Numbered from the stretch's first letter, positions 15,273-24,328 are shown. The stretch: DNA of 26,621 bases from Synergistaceae bacterium UBA1037 (GCA_002316795.1 DCEE01000050.1:1-26621); one strand, 5' to 3'. Notes: generated from the sequence alone by a model not told the origin. Translations and numbers: made by a program.

Positions 15273-16071
15273 TCCCAATTTCGACAGGGTCTTCAGAAGA
15301 CGGAAGTTCTGGCCCCAGATATTCTGGGTATTGCTTCTCTCTGCCGGGTGCGCACTCAGCTGCGTCTTCGACTCGACCCCGCTCTTTATGGCATCCATGC
15401 TTTCGGCCTTTCTGGGACTGACGGAAAGCGGAAGATGGTCCCATAAGACCAACCTTCTGATATGTGCCTCAGCAGCTGTCATAGGATCTGTATGCGGAGT
15501 CTTTTCCTGGTTCGAGACTGCTTCAATATTTTTCCTTCTCGTTGCTGTGGGAGGCTTCATGCTCTACTATCGTGACAGCGGCAAAAAAATCATCGGTGCC
15601 GCTGACAGGTTCTCATCGGAGATCTCCCGGGAAAAGGGGCTCGATGGCTTAGTGTCTTCCGCTGCGGAAAAGATAAGGGAAATGACACCGGGAGACGAAG
15701 TCTTCATTACGGTAGCAGACAAGGCCGGCGGGATGTATATGCCGGGCAGGACCGGAAGGCAAGGCAATACCGTCCCGAGAAACGGAGGCGCCGCATGGAA
15801 AGTCTTCGCATCAGGGAGGTCTTATTTTACGCCCAGGGTGGAAAGCGGGAAGGACCTTCCCTTCTACAGGGACGCAAGGTCCCTTATGTCCGTCCCCCTT
15901 TGTGCAGAAGGTGAAAAGATCGGTGTCCTCCAGATAGAATCTGCGGCTCCGGACGCTTTTTCTGAAGAAGACCTGCAAAAACTTGAACTTATGGCCTTTG
16001 TGCTTTCGCACCCTTTGTATGTAAAATTATCCGCGGAAACAACGGACAAAGAGGAGGCCCGCAGCAAATAG
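15259..16071 (+). CDS. Membrane-anchored GAF-domain protein
   Basis: A 270-residue protein with three to four N-terminal membrane segments (about 17-37, 41-55, 64-84, 88-104) followed by a cytosolic GAF-like domain (~125-258). The GAF part shows the usual strands: GDEVFITVADKAGGMYMPG, then SLMSVPLCAEGEKIGVLQIES and AFSEEDLQKLELMAFVLSHPLYVKL. No kinase, GGDEF, EAL, phosphatase or HTH output is attached, so it may sense a ligand and signal to a partner. The GTG start at 15259 overlaps the YfcE-like gene by 14 bases and has GGGGAG ten bases upstream. The stop abuts the next ATG with no gap. Its ligand and output are unknown. Confidence 0.8.
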   Translation: MKSGDPNFDRVFRRRKFWPQIFWVLLLSAGCALSCVFDSTPLFMASMLSAFLGLTESGRWSHKTNLLICASAAVIGSVCGVFSWFETASIFFLLVAVGGFMLYYRDSGKKIIGAADRFSSEISREKGLDGLVSSAAEKIREMTPGDEVFITVADKAGGMYMPGRTGRQGNTVPRNGGAAWKVFASGRSYFTPRVESGKDLPFYRDARSLMSVPLCAEGEKIGVLQIESAAPDAFSEEDLQKLELMAFVLSHPLYVKLSAETTDKEEARSK

Positions 16072-16899
16072 ATGATACTGATCGATATGCATGTCCACAG
16101 CAACTATTCGGACGGGACTCTGAGCGTGGAATCTATCGCAAAAGCCGCTAAGAAAAGGCATCTCGCCTTTGTAAGCCTTACAGACCACGATACGACCGAG
16201 GGTCTTGCCCCTTTCATGGCTGCATGCAGGGAAAATGGTTTGGAGGGGCTTTCGGGGATAGAGCTTTCTGCTGACTCCGATTTTACCCTGCACATACTTG
16301 GCTTCCGCATAGACAGGACAAACGAAGCGCTTCAGAAGAGGCTTCGTGATATAAGGAACAACAGGGACGACAGAAATCACAGTATATGCAGAAAATTGCA
16401 GGAACTCGGCTTTGACATACAGATCGAAGATGTTGCCCTTCTCTCCAAGGGAGAGGTCGTGGCCAGACCGCATATTGCCAGGCTCATGATGCAGAAGGGG
16501 TATGTATCGAGCATAGGGGAAGCTTTCACCAAGTACATCGGATATGGAGGAAAGGCTCATGTGTCAAGGGCAAGGCTTTCTGCCGAAGAGTGCATTTCGC
16601 TGATCACGGAGGCCGGAGGAGTCGCGGTACTTGCTCATCCCGCACAGGCATATCTCAGAGATGAGGAGATGCACAGCCTTCTCGGGACACTGAAGGATCA
16701 CGGGCTTTGGGGCATCGAGGCGCTCTATTCGGGTCACAGCCCCGAACAGATCTACAATTACCTTAAAATGGCCGATATGTTTGACCTTTACCCGACCGCA
16801 GGGTCGGATTTCCACGGCTCAAACAGCCACGGCGTAGAGCTTGGGATCGCAGTGAGCGAGGATTTTCTCCCATGGGCAAGGTTGGGAGTTAAAATATAA
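16072..16899 (+). CDS. PHP-domain phosphoesterase (RNase AM/YciV-TrpH type)
   Basis: A 275-residue polymerase-and-histidinol-phosphatase (PHP) metallo-enzyme. Metal-binding residues can be read off: H7, H9 and D14 (HVHSNYSDG), D38-H39-D40 (TDHDT), E64 (GIELS), H74 (HILGF), a histidine in VLAHPA near 190, and the C-terminal GSDFHG. The whole-length match is to the E. coli YciV (RNase AM, rnm) family, which removes 5' nucleotides from short RNAs and rRNA 5' ends and can hydrolyse 3',5'-pAp-type nucleotides. The ATG directly follows the GAF gene's TAG, with GAGGAGG 14 bases upstream. It is probably cotranscribed with the YfcE-like and GAF genes. Exact substrate is inferred from family. Confidence 0.88.
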   Translation: MILIDMHVHSNYSDGTLSVESIAKAAKKRHLAFVSLTDHDTTEGLAPFMAACRENGLEGLSGIELSADSDFTLHILGFRIDRTNEALQKRLRDIRNNRDDRNHSICRKLQELGFDIQIEDVALLSKGEVVARPHIARLMMQKGYVSSIGEAFTKYIGYGGKAHVSRARLSAEECISLITEAGGVAVLAHPAQAYLRDEEMHSLLGTLKDHGLWGIEALYSGHSPEQIYNYLKMADMFDLYPTAGSDFHGSNSHGVELGIAVSEDFLPWARLGVKI

Positions 16900-16907
16900 A
16901 AACAGCG

Positions 16908-16913
16908 TATAAT
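16908..16913 (+). promoter_or_regulatory. Possible -10 box ahead of the threonine aldolase gene
   Basis: A perfect TATAAT in the 90-base gap after the PHP gene, 76 bases before ATG 16990. The best upstream matches (GGAGTT at 17 bases, TTGGGA at 20) are poor -35 elements. It may mark an internal promoter starting the ltaE-pmbA-amidase group. Confidence 0.3.
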
Positions 16914-16989
16914 GATCCCTGCATATAGAATACTGCAGCAAGGCATGCTTCATAATAAAAAATAATTGACCTATGGGGGTATCAAGATC

Positions 16990-18024
16990 ATGAAAATAAT
17001 GGATTTCCGCAGCGACACGGTTACCAAGCCTTCCGAAGAGATGCGCAGGATAATGGCTTGCGCTGAAGTGGGAGACGACATATACGGCGACGATCCTTCT
17101 TCAAACGCACTGTCAGAATATGCAGCCGAACTTACGGGCAAAGAGGCGGCCATATATACATGTTCAGGCACAATGGGCAATCTGCTTGCCTTTCTCTCGG
17201 CGGGGCGCCACGGGGAGAGCCTCCTTGCAGGGAAGCGGTCCCATGTATGGAATGCCGAAGTCGGAGGCTTTTCCGCGATCGCGGGACTATGCCCCTACCC
17301 TCTCAATGACGACGAGGGAATTCCCGCAGCAGCTGACCTGGCCCCCGCAAACAGGGCTGACAACAACATCCACCACCCTGACACGACTATACTCTGTCTC
17401 GAAAATACCCACAACTACACGGGGGGGATAGCGGTATCGCCGGAACGCTTTGCCGAAGTTGCGGGAGAGGGACACAAGCTGGGTTTTCATGTGCACCTCG
17501 ACGGAGCGAGGATATTCAACGCATCCGTTTTCCACGGAGTGGATGTGAAGGCATTTACCGATGAGATCGATTCTGTCCAGTTCTGCCTTTCCAAGGGTCT
17601 CGGGGCGCCTATGGGGTCGATGCTCTGCGGATCTCACGAATTCATTGAAAGGGCTAAAAAGGCCAGGAAGCGCATCGGCGGAGCCCAGCGTCAGGTAGGG
17701 ATAGCCGCGGCTGCTGGGCTGTACGCGCTTAAAAACAACATACCGAGGCTTTCCGAAGACCATGACAATGCAAAACTTCTGTCTGAACTCCTGATAAAGG
17801 GAGGGGTCCATGTAGAAGAAGTTCCTAATATGACGAACATGATATTCTTTCCGATGCTTGACGGCTACCCTTCGGACGAGCGTTTTGTCAGTGCCTGCAG
17901 GGAACGCGGACTGCTTCTCAACGCACTGTCGCCCAGAAGGGTACGTCTTGTTACCCATCTCGACGTAGACAGGGAAGATGTCGAAAGGGCCGCGTCGATA
18001 ATACTTGAGGTGATCTCTCAGTGA
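16990..18024 (+). CDS. ltaE: Low-specificity L-threonine aldolase
   Basis: PLP-dependent fold-type I enzyme splitting L-threonine or L-allo-threonine to glycine and acetaldehyde, 344 residues. Signatures include the N-terminal DFRSDTVTKPSEEM and VGDDIYGDDPSSNALSEYAA, TCSGTMGNLLAF (cofactor phosphate region), LENTHNYTGG, HLDGARIFNA (D-x-A-R), and the PLP-lysine block LSKGLGAPMGS with K202. RIGGAQRQVGI, also conserved, follows. I chose ATG 16990, about ten bases after GGGGGT; TTG 16966 and ATG 16999 are alternatives. The stop overlaps the pmbA start as GTGA. Cytoplasmic, in glycine/threonine metabolism. It could supply glycine to an amino-acid-fermenting organism. Confidence 0.94.
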   Translation: MKIMDFRSDTVTKPSEEMRRIMACAEVGDDIYGDDPSSNALSEYAAELTGKEAAIYTCSGTMGNLLAFLSAGRHGESLLAGKRSHVWNAEVGGFSAIAGLCPYPLNDDEGIPAAADLAPANRADNNIHHPDTTILCLENTHNYTGGIAVSPERFAEVAGEGHKLGFHVHLDGARIFNASVFHGVDVKAFTDEIDSVQFCLSKGLGAPMGSMLCGSHEFIERAKKARKRIGGAQRQVGIAAAAGLYALKNNIPRLSEDHDNAKLLSELLIKGGVHVEEVPNMTNMIFFPMLDGYPSDERFVSACRERGLLLNALSPRRVRLVTHLDVDREDVERAASIILEVISQ

Positions 18025-19382
18025 CCGAATTCCTTTCCCGTGAAGAAGTCGAATCCATGTCAGGATGGATACTGGATGAGGCTCTGCGCGGAGGGGCATC
18101 GGCGGCTGACGTACTTTATTCCGAAGGCGCCGGTTCGGGACTTTCCCTCAAGGACGGGGAGATCGAAGAGTGCGTGACCGGCTTTACTGCGGGCATTGGA
18201 GTAAGGACTATCATGTCAGACGGCAGGCAGGGGATATCCTACGGAAACAGGCTGGACAGGCTCTCGCTTAAGGAGTTGGCGGAATGGAGCCTTGTCAACT
18301 GCAGGAATTCCGAACCGGAGGAAGGCATAATGCTTTACGATGGGGAAATGGTCTCAGACCCCGCGCTTGACCTTGAAGATCCTCAGATAGTTGCCGTTAC
18401 TCCTCAGAAACGAATGGAATACTGCCGTGAAATGACGGGATATGCGAGATCAGCTGATAAAAAAGTTATCTCGGTAAGGAGCGCATCCTGGAATGACGGA
18501 TGGGGGTCGTCCTTCTACTGCACCAGTACCGGACTTGCCGGCTGGGAGCGCGGAAGCAGCGCGAGCTGCGTCGTAACAGTCATAGCCGATGACGGCACCA
18601 ACACTGAGATAGGAGGTTACGGTCTCGAATCAAGGCGGCTGGATGAGCTGGACATAAAACAGACCGCGCTCAGGGCAGTTGAGAAGACGGTCTCGGCGCT
18701 TGGCGGAAAGCCGATAAGGACGGGCCCTTATACTATCGTCATCGACCCGGAAACCGCGTCATCACTTGTGGAGGTCATCGGGGACCTCTTCTGCGCGCCT
18801 GAGATACACAAGGGAAGGTCAATGATGAAGGGCTGTTTGGGGGAGAAAATTGCGTCCTCCTGTGTTACCCTTATAGATGACGGAAGGATACCATGGAAAG
18901 CCGGAACGGGTTCGTGGGATTCAGAGGGGGTGCCCACAGGCAGGACTGTCCTGATCGAAGGCGGTATCGCCCGGTCCTACCTGTATAATCTTCAGTATGC
19001 ATGGAAAGACGGAGTTGCCTCAACAGGCAATGCATGCAGGGGAATGTCCTCTCTGCCTGAGGTGGGAAATACCAATGTTCTGTTGGAAGCAGGAAGCGAA
19101 GGCCCCGAAAAACTCATATCCGGCGTAGGGTCAGGACTTTTCTTAACAGATATGATGGGGCTCCATACGATAGATCCCATCAGCGGAGACTTCTCGGTCG
19201 GGGCAAAGGGACATCTGATCGAAAAGGGGAAGATAACAAGGCCTGTCAGCGGGATAACTATCGCGTCAAACCTGAAAAGCCTTCTGAATAATATAGCCGC
19301 TGTCGGCTCCGACCTTGAATTCTTCGGATCCACAGCGGCTCCGACATTGGTGGTGGAAAATATTGTTGTTGCGGGTGAATAA
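18021..19382 (+). CDS. pmbA: TldD/PmbA family protein, PmbA (TldE) type
   Basis: A 453-residue member of the TldD/TldE protease family. TldD and TldE form a heterodimeric metalloprotease known for microcin B17 maturation and CcdA degradation. The TldD subunit carries HExxxH, which I do not find here; this product is of the TldE (PmbA) type. Recognisable blocks are [93 protein letters not shown] and the C-terminal [16 protein letters not shown]. The GTG start overlaps ltaE by four bases, and the end overlaps the amidase gene by eight. No tldD is present in the window, so its partner must be elsewhere. Confidence 0.92.
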   Translation: MTEFLSREEVESMSGWILDEALRGGASAADVLYSEGAGSGLSLKDGEIEECVTGFTAGIGVRTIMSDGRQGISYGNRLDRLSLKELAEWSLVNCRNSEPEEGIMLYDGEMVSDPALDLEDPQIVAVTPQKRMEYCREMTGYARSADKKVISVRSASWNDGWGSSFYCTSTGLAGWERGSSASCVVTVIADDGTNTEIGGYGLESRRLDELDIKQTALRAVEKTVSALGGKPIRTGPYTIVIDPETASSLVEVIGDLFCAPEIHKGRSMMKGCLGEKIASSCVTLIDDGRIPWKAGTGSWDSEGVPTGRTVLIEGGIARSYLYNLQYAWKDGVASTGNACRGMSSLPEVGNTNVLLEAGSEGPEKLISGVGSGLFLTDMMGLHTIDPISGDFSVGAKGHLIEKGKITRPVSGITIASNLKSLLNNIAAVGSDLEFFGSTAAPTLVVENIVVAGE

Positions 19383-20676
19383 GAAAATATCAACGATGCT
19401 GGCCATAGCTCTCTTCATTGCAGCAATGGCTGCCGGAGCAGCCTGTGCGGAAAACCTTTCCCTCTGGTACGGCGACATTAAGAAGGGGGACATATCCGCG
19501 AGGACAAACGCACTGAAGGGGAAGGACGTAGCCATAGAAGAGGTCATTTCTGCACTCGGACTTGCAAGGTCTGGCAATCTTCAGGGCATAGTAGTGGTGA
19601 TAGACGGCAAGAAGATGGAGTTCTGGAACAATTCCAGCGTAGTGAGGGTAAACGGTTCGATAATCAGCCTGCCTTATCCGATAGAGGTCAAAGACGGACA
19701 CTGGTGGGCCGACTCGAAAACCATGGTGACAGTCCTGGATCAGTTTTACTCAAATATTGGCAGAAAACCCGGGATGAGATGGTCCGAGCCTGACGTGACA
19801 CCTCCTCAGGCAGAGGAGGCAAAGAAGGAACCGGCCAAAGAGGAACCTCTGAAGGAGGCACCGGCCGAGCTCGAAAAACCTGCAAAGCCTGAAATGACAG
19901 AACCTGAAAAAGCTGCCGGAGAAGAGAAAAAACCTGCGGCTGTGCTGACTCCCGTAAAGATCGCTCCCGGAAGCAAAAGGCCTGTGGTGGTGCTCGATGC
20001 GGGGCACGGAGGACACGACCCCGGTGCCATGGCCAACGGCATAAGGGAGAAGGACATAAACCTGAAGGCTGCCCTTGAACTCGGAAAGATACTTGAGGAA
20101 TATGGCATAGATGTGCGATACACCAGAAAGACCGACGTCTATCTAAAGCTGGGAGAGCGGACAGCCTTTGCCAACGACAGCAAAGCGAACGTATTCGTAA
20201 GCATACACTGCAACGCGATGCCCAAAGGCAAATACGCCGCCGGGCTTGAGTTTTATATTATGGCCCCCCCGTCGGACAAAGACGCAATGCAGCTGGCCAT
20301 ATACGAAAACAAGGAAATAAGCGGGGGAGCGGAAACCGCGCAGGACGTACAGCGGGCTGACCAGAAGACAAGGCTGCTCCTCAAAATACTTGGGGACATG
20401 CAGCAGAACGACAAGATAAACGAAAGCACTACCCTGACTGAAGTCCTGCACAGTTCGGCACAGTCATCGGGACTCCCGATGCGGAAGGTCAGACAGGCGC
20501 CTTTCTATGTACTGAGAGGCGCGGGCATGCCTTCCGTCCTGATCGAAATGGGCTACCTTACGGACAGGGCGGAGGCGGCGAAGCTGAATACGGCGAGCTA
20601 CAGGGAAGCTCTCTGCAGAAGCTTTGCAAAGGGTATCGCGACCTACATCAACGAACATCCGGTGACAGTGCAGTGA
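19375..20676 (+). CDS. N-acetylmuramoyl-L-alanine amidase (Amidase_3) with copper-amine-oxidase-like N-terminal domain
   Basis: Exported peptidoglycan amidase of 433 residues. The GTG start at 19375, overlapping pmbA by eight bases, gives a signal peptide (MNKKIST, hydrophobic core, cut near ACA-ENL at residue 25). Residues ~30-140 resemble the copper-amine-oxidase N-terminal-like domain used as a wall- or substrate-binding module. A Pro/Glu/Lys-rich linker spans ~140-200. The catalytic Amidase_3 domain follows, with zinc ligands H211 (AGHGG), E225 (REKD) and H278 (SIHCN), and catalytic E391 (VLIEMGY). It cleaves the amide bond between MurNAc and L-Ala in the periplasm. No strong Shine-Dalgarno is seen, so translational coupling to pmbA is likely. 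AmiC-like role in cell separation is inferred. Confidence 0.92.
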   Translation: MNKKISTMLAIALFIAAMAAGAACAENLSLWYGDIKKGDISARTNALKGKDVAIEEVISALGLARSGNLQGIVVVIDGKKMEFWNNSSVVRVNGSIISLPYPIEVKDGHWWADSKTMVTVLDQFYSNIGRKPGMRWSEPDVTPPQAEEAKKEPAKEEPLKEAPAELEKPAKPEMTEPEKAAGEEKKPAAVLTPVKIAPGSKRPVVVLDAGHGGHDPGAMANGIREKDINLKAALELGKILEEYGIDVRYTRKTDVYLKLGERTAFANDSKANVFVSIHCNAMPKGKYAAGLEFYIMAPPSDKDAMQLAIYENKEISGGAETAQDVQRADQKTRLLLKILGDMQQNDKINESTTLTEVLHSSAQSSGLPMRKVRQAPFYVLRGAGMPSVLIEMGYLTDRAEAAKLNTASYREALCRSFAKGIATYINEHPVTVQ

Positions 20677-20698
20677 TCGTATACGGGAGGAATAAAGA

Positions 20699-21574
20699 AT
20701 GAGGGATCCTGAGGAAAGAACCCGCCATTTTATAGTCAGAAAGAAAAAAGAAGAAGAAATATTCGACGAACCCTCGGAAAAGCGCGTCTCTGCGCAACAG
20801 AAGGAAAGGGTCTCTCCGGAGAGAAAGAGGGCCGGGGAGGAAGATAACGAGAACCTCAAAGCGGGATTTTTCGCAAGATACACCGGAAAGGGCCGCGGCG
20901 ATGATGACGTACAGGCAGAGAGATCACGCGCAAGATTTGAAGAAAGCTTCAATGACGACGAGTTCGAGGAGGAAGAGGAGGACGAGAGCAAAAAAGCCCC
21001 CCTGCTGGTCAGGATCTTCGCCTGGGTCGCCCTTCTTGCGATCTTTTTCGTCTGCGGATACCTCGGAGCCAACTATTTTTTCAACTGGGCGGATAAAAAA
21101 GGCGGTCCAAGAGTGGGAAATGTTGTAGGGAGCGGAACGGAGGCATCAAGAGTGGTTTCCGGCGCCAATGTTTCCAACGGATCTGGAAATGTCAAATATG
21201 ACCTCTTCATACCGGAGGGCAAGACATTCACCGAAAGGGAGATAGAGATCAAAAAGGGAATGGTCGAGGAGGATATCGAAAAGGTGGTCTCTGTCTACAT
21301 AGACGGGCTTAAAGAGACTCAGATGCTGGACAACAGCTCGCGGGTGCTCAACGTTTTCCGGAGCGGGGACTGGCTCTACCTTGACATGACGGGAGCGTTC
21401 GGCACCTCGCTGAAGACACTGGGCAAAGACAAGGCGTCAATGGTGATCACCGGACTTGTCCGTACTATGAGAGATAACTTCCCGCCGATCAAAAAAGTAA
21501 AATTCTATATCGACGGCAAAGAGTCGGGTGAAAAGGCTCCCGTGGATCTCACAAAACCATGGGAGATCAGTTAA
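20699..21574 (+). CDS. Bitopic GerMN-domain protein
   Basis: A 291-residue membrane protein. Residues 1-100 are a highly charged, probably disordered cytosolic region rich in Glu, Arg and Lys, with an acidic run at about 88-95. One membrane segment lies at ~101-128. The outer part holds a GerMN-like domain at ~165-280 (KYDLFIPEG, IEKVVSVYIDGLKE, VLNVFRSGDWLYLDMTGAFG, MVITGLVRTMRDNFPPIKKVKFYIDGKE). GerMN domains are known from the spore protein GerM and from LpqB-type proteins, and are thought to act in the cell envelope. ATG 20699 is eight bases after GGGAGG and 22 bases after the amidase gene. This amidase/GerMN pairing followed by rph and rdgB suggests a cell-wall role outside sporulation. 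Confidence 0.87.
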   Translation: MRDPEERTRHFIVRKKKEEEIFDEPSEKRVSAQQKERVSPERKRAGEEDNENLKAGFFARYTGKGRGDDDVQAERSRARFEESFNDDEFEEEEEDESKKAPLLVRIFAWVALLAIFFVCGYLGANYFFNWADKKGGPRVGNVVGSGTEASRVVSGANVSNGSGNVKYDLFIPEGKTFTEREIEIKKGMVEEDIEKVVSVYIDGLKETQMLDNSSRVLNVFRSGDWLYLDMTGAFGTSLKTLGKDKASMVITGLVRTMRDNFPPIKKVKFYIDGKESGEKAPVDLTKPWEIS

Positions 21575-21588
21575 CGGAGCATCGGACG

Positions 21589-22335
21589 ATGAGGATAGAC
21601 GGAAGAGAACCATTTGAACTGAGACCGATAATGTTCCAGAGGAATTTCAGCAGGTACGCCGAAGGGTCGGCGCTGGTCGAATGGGGCAATACAAAAGTGC
21701 TGTGCACTGCCTCTGTGGAGGACAAGGTGCCTCCCTTCATGAGAGGCACCGGCAGCGGGTGGATCAGCGCAGAGTACTCCATGCTCCCGAGATCCACGCA
21801 CCAGAGGACGCAGAGGGACATCAGCAAAGGCAAACCCAACGGAAGGGGAACAGAGATCCAGCGGCTGATCGGCAGATCACTCAGGGCCGCGGTGGACATG
21901 TCGAAGCTTGGCGAGAGGACGATCTGGATAGACTGTGATGTCCTTCAGGCAGACGGCGGAACGAGGACAGCCTCGATATCCGCCGGCTTTGTCGCTCTTT
22001 TTGACGCTCTGAGATGGATGGCCGCCAACTCAATGATCAATGAGATCCCTCTGAAGACTCAAATAGGTGCTGTCAGCGCAGGCAAGGTAAACGGAGTGCC
22101 GATGCTTGACCTCTGCTATGAAGAGGATTCTGCCGCGGAAGTCGATGCAAATATAGTGATGACGTCAAAGAGAGAATTCGTGGAACTCCAGGGCACAGGC
22201 GAGGGAGGTGTATTCTCCGGCGCAGAACTGGACGAGATCCTCTCTCTGGGATGGAGGGGCATCTGTGAGATACACCGGATCCAGGCGGAAGCGCTTGAAC
22301 TGACCGAAGAGGAAAAAGCGGTTCTTCTGAGATGA
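21589..22335 (+). CDS. rph: Ribonuclease PH
   Basis: Phosphorolytic 3'-5' exoribonuclease that trims tRNA and rRNA 3' ends; it forms a hexamer of PH-fold subunits. The 248-residue product shows the full family pattern: RIDGREPFELRPIMF, GSALVEWGNTKVLCTASVE, GTGSGWISAEYSMLPRSTHQR, RGTEIQRLIGRSLRAAVDM, IDCDVLQADGGTRTASI, and ELQGTGEGGVFS near the C-terminus. ATG 21589 has CGGAG nine bases upstream and begins 14 bases after the GerMN stop; an earlier in-frame start at 21559 would overlap that gene. The stop overlaps the rdgB start as ATGA. The rph-rdgB pair is a common bacterial arrangement. Confidence 0.97.
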   Translation: MRIDGREPFELRPIMFQRNFSRYAEGSALVEWGNTKVLCTASVEDKVPPFMRGTGSGWISAEYSMLPRSTHQRTQRDISKGKPNGRGTEIQRLIGRSLRAAVDMSKLGERTIWIDCDVLQADGGTRTASISAGFVALFDALRWMAANSMINEIPLKTQIGAVSAGKVNGVPMLDLCYEEDSAAEVDANIVMTSKREFVELQGTGEGGVFSGAELDEILSLGWRGICEIHRIQAEALELTEEEKAVLLR

Positions 22336-22964
22336 AGATAGTTCTGGCAAGCAGCAACAGGAACAAGTACCGTGAAATGAAAGAGGCCTTCAGACCGATA
22401 GGAGTAGAGCTCATTTACGGCGGAGATTCTGATGCTCCGATAGAGGTAGATGAGACAGGCGAAAGTTACGAAGAAAATGCGCTGCTCAAAGCAAGGGCCT
22501 GGTCTGAAGCGCTTGGTATGGCTGCGCTCGCCGATGACAGCGGCCTGGAAGTCTTTGCCCTCGGAGGATCCCCCGGGGTGCATTCAGCCCGCGCGGTCCC
22601 GGGCAGCGACGCTGACAGGACAATATGGCTTCTTTCCAAAATGGAGAGCGTAGAGGACAGGAGAGCCCGCTTTGTCTCCTGCATAGCGGTCGTATTCCCC
22701 GACAGGGAGGACCCGCTCGTATACAAGGGCATCTGCAGCGGTACAATATCATCAAAGCCTTGCGGCAGCGGCGGTTTCGGTTATGATCCCATATTCATAC
22801 CTGACGGATATGATGCCACATTTTCCGAACTTGGAGATCAGATAAAGACAAAAATTTCCCATAGGGCTATGGCAATAAAAGGTATAGCAGAAATGCTCAT
22901 ACCTGTGTTAAAATACTATGCTGTACGTACTATGGAAAAATCCCGGTCTGTGCAGGGACAGTGA
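22332..22964 (+). CDS. rdgB: XTP/dITP pyrophosphatase (RdgB/HAM1 family)
   Basis: House-cleaning nucleotide pyrophosphatase that converts dITP, XTP and ITP to monophosphates, preventing misincorporation. The 210-residue product opens with IVLASSNRNKYREM (substrate-binding SxNxxK) and continues with ETGESYEENALLKA, ADDSGLEVFALGGSPGVHSAR and GFGYDPIFIPDGYDATFSEL, then ISHRAMAIK. All are family hallmarks, with the catalytic acidic residues in place. A C-terminal extension of about 15 residues (VRTMEKSRSVQGQ) goes past the usual end. The start codon overlaps the rph stop by four bases, so the two are coupled. Confidence 0.96.
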   Translation: MKIVLASSNRNKYREMKEAFRPIGVELIYGGDSDAPIEVDETGESYEENALLKARAWSEALGMAALADDSGLEVFALGGSPGVHSARAVPGSDADRTIWLLSKMESVEDRRARFVSCIAVVFPDREDPLVYKGICSGTISSKPCGSGGFGYDPIFIPDGYDATFSELGDQIKTKISHRAMAIKGIAEMLIPVLKYYAVRTMEKSRSVQGQ

Positions 22965-23005
22965 TCCGGCCGCCGGAATAGAGAAAACCCCTGGAGGTGT
23001 GGTTT

Positions 23006-23233
23006 GTGAAAATCCTTCTTGGAATACTTCACATCCTTGTTTGTGTAGCTCTGATCGGAGTTATAATGATGCAGCACAGGAAAAGCGGCGGATTCACCGG
23101 AGCCTTCGGCGGAGGCGGCACTCAGGCAGATACGGGAGGAACATGGCAGCGCATGTCATCCCTGACCAAGATAACTGCGGGACTGATGCTTGCCTTTATG
23201 GTGCTTTCGATCCTGCAGGTCGTCGTAAGATAG
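23006..23233 (+). CDS. secG: SecG, protein-export membrane subunit
   Basis: Small auxiliary subunit of the SecYEG translocon, 75 residues. Two membrane segments (ILLGILHILVCVALIGVIMMQ at 3-23 and ITAGLMLAFMVLSILQVVV at ~56-74) flank the glycine-rich loop GGFTGAFGGGGTQADTGG that identifies SecG. The start is the GTG at 23006, eight bases after GGAGG. An upstream GTG at 22997 lies within that ribosome-binding site. It sits 41 bases after rdgB and ten before pncB. Confidence 0.93.
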   Translation: MKILLGILHILVCVALIGVIMMQHRKSGGFTGAFGGGGTQADTGGTWQRMSSLTKITAGLMLAFMVLSILQVVVR

Positions 23234-23242
23234 GCCGTCGCC

Positions 23243-24286
23243 ATGCCGCTCAAAAGGCTTGACAGCCAAAAGGACATCGTCTCCTTCCATGAGACGGAAG
23301 GCCGTCTTTTTTCGGCAACGCACGAAGAGCTGCTTACAGGCTGGACAACAGACATCTATTTTTTGAAGACAAGAGACGTCCTGCGCTCGGCAGGACTCCT
23401 TGAAACGCCCGTGACAGCAGAGGTTTTCACAAGAAAGAGCGGCATCTTTGCCGGGATCGAAGAAGTCCTCCGGCTTTTCAGGACATTCCCTGAACCGCCT
23501 GTTGTCGAGGCTGTCCCAGAGGGTTCCGCTTTCGAAGCAAAAGAGGTGCTGATGCGGATCACAGGCACCTATGAGTCTTTTGGGCTTTATGAAACAGTGC
23601 TGCTTGGGATGCTCGCCTCTTCTACAGGCTGGGCCACTGCGGCAAGAGAGTGTGTGGATGCGGCGGAGGGGCGCAATGTTCTCTGTTTCGGCGCGAGGCA
23701 TGTGCACCCTGCAGTAGCCCCCGTAATGGAGAGGGCCGCGAAAATTGCCGGCTGCAGCGCGATGAGCTGCATACTTGCGGCGAAGCTGTGCGGTGAAGAG
23801 CCGAAGGGGACCATCCCCCATGCGGCCATTTTGATAGTAGGTGACACAGTCAGGCTCGCAAAGCTTTACGACAGCCAGATACCTGCAGAGGAACCGCGCA
23901 TAGTGCTTGTGGATACCTTCAAGGATGAAGCGGAAGAGACTATCCGGGTCGCGGAATGCCTGGGCGACAAACTTTCAGGCATAAGGCTCGATACACCCGG
24001 AGAGCGCGGCGGCGTCACGCCGGACTTGGTCCGCGAGATCAGATGGCGTCTTGACAAGGCAGGATACAGCAAAGTCCAGGTCATAGCGACGGGGGGGCTG
24101 ACCCCTGACCGCATCAGACTGATGAACGATGCAGGCGCTTCTGTTTACGGAGTAGGGAGCTACATTACACACGGTACCCAGAGGGATATGACCATGGACC
24201 TTAAAATGGTCGACGGAAGGCCGATCGCGAAGCGCGGACGTCTTCCCGGAATAATTGAAAATCAGAGGCTTGAACGCGTACTCTAG
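23243..24286 (+). CDS. pncB: Nicotinate phosphoribosyltransferase
   Basis: Salvage enzyme making nicotinate mononucleotide from nicotinate and PRPP in NAD synthesis, 347 residues. It is of the shorter form found in archaea and some bacteria. Recognisable stretches are GWTTDIYFLKTRDVL near the N-terminus, FGARHVHPAVAPVMERAAKIAGC, GTIPHAAILIVGDT, IRLDTPGERGGVTPDLVREIRW, and VIATGGLTPDRIRLMNDAGASVYGVGS, the last being the phosphate-binding strand and loop of type II PRTases. ATG 23243 follows secG closely, with only a weak Shine-Dalgarno. The role is cytoplasmic NAD recycling. The alternative reading, a quinolinate phosphoribosyltransferase, fits the first blocks less well. Confidence 0.88.
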   Translation: MPLKRLDSQKDIVSFHETEGRLFSATHEELLTGWTTDIYFLKTRDVLRSAGLLETPVTAEVFTRKSGIFAGIEEVLRLFRTFPEPPVVEAVPEGSAFEAKEVLMRITGTYESFGLYETVLLGMLASSTGWATAARECVDAAEGRNVLCFGARHVHPAVAPVMERAAKIAGCSAMSCILAAKLCGEEPKGTIPHAAILIVGDTVRLAKLYDSQIPAEEPRIVLVDTFKDEAEETIRVAECLGDKLSGIRLDTPGERGGVTPDLVREIRWRLDKAGYSKVQVIATGGLTPDRIRLMNDAGASVYGVGSYITHGTQRDMTMDLKMVDGRPIAKRGRLPGIIENQRLERVL

Positions 24287-24328
24287 CCCCACGGTCTGTT
24301 TTCCCCCACGTTAACGGACAGTGTCTCC

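Noticed and set aside
15000..15560. 186-residue open frame on the minus strand
   Set aside because: Antisense to the YfcE-like and GAF genes, with no recognisable domain or start signal.
17287..18099. 270-residue open frame on the minus strand
   Set aside because: Fully antisense to the threonine aldolase gene, whose motifs are unmistakable; composition is typical of a shadow frame.
20464..21072. 202-residue open frame on the minus strand
   Set aside because: It is antisense to the amidase end and the GerMN gene, is extremely serine-rich (the shadow of Glu/Lys codons), and has no ribosome-binding site or family resemblance.
23156..23821. 221-residue open frame on the minus strand
   Set aside because: Antisense to secG and pncB; Cys/Arg-rich shadow composition.
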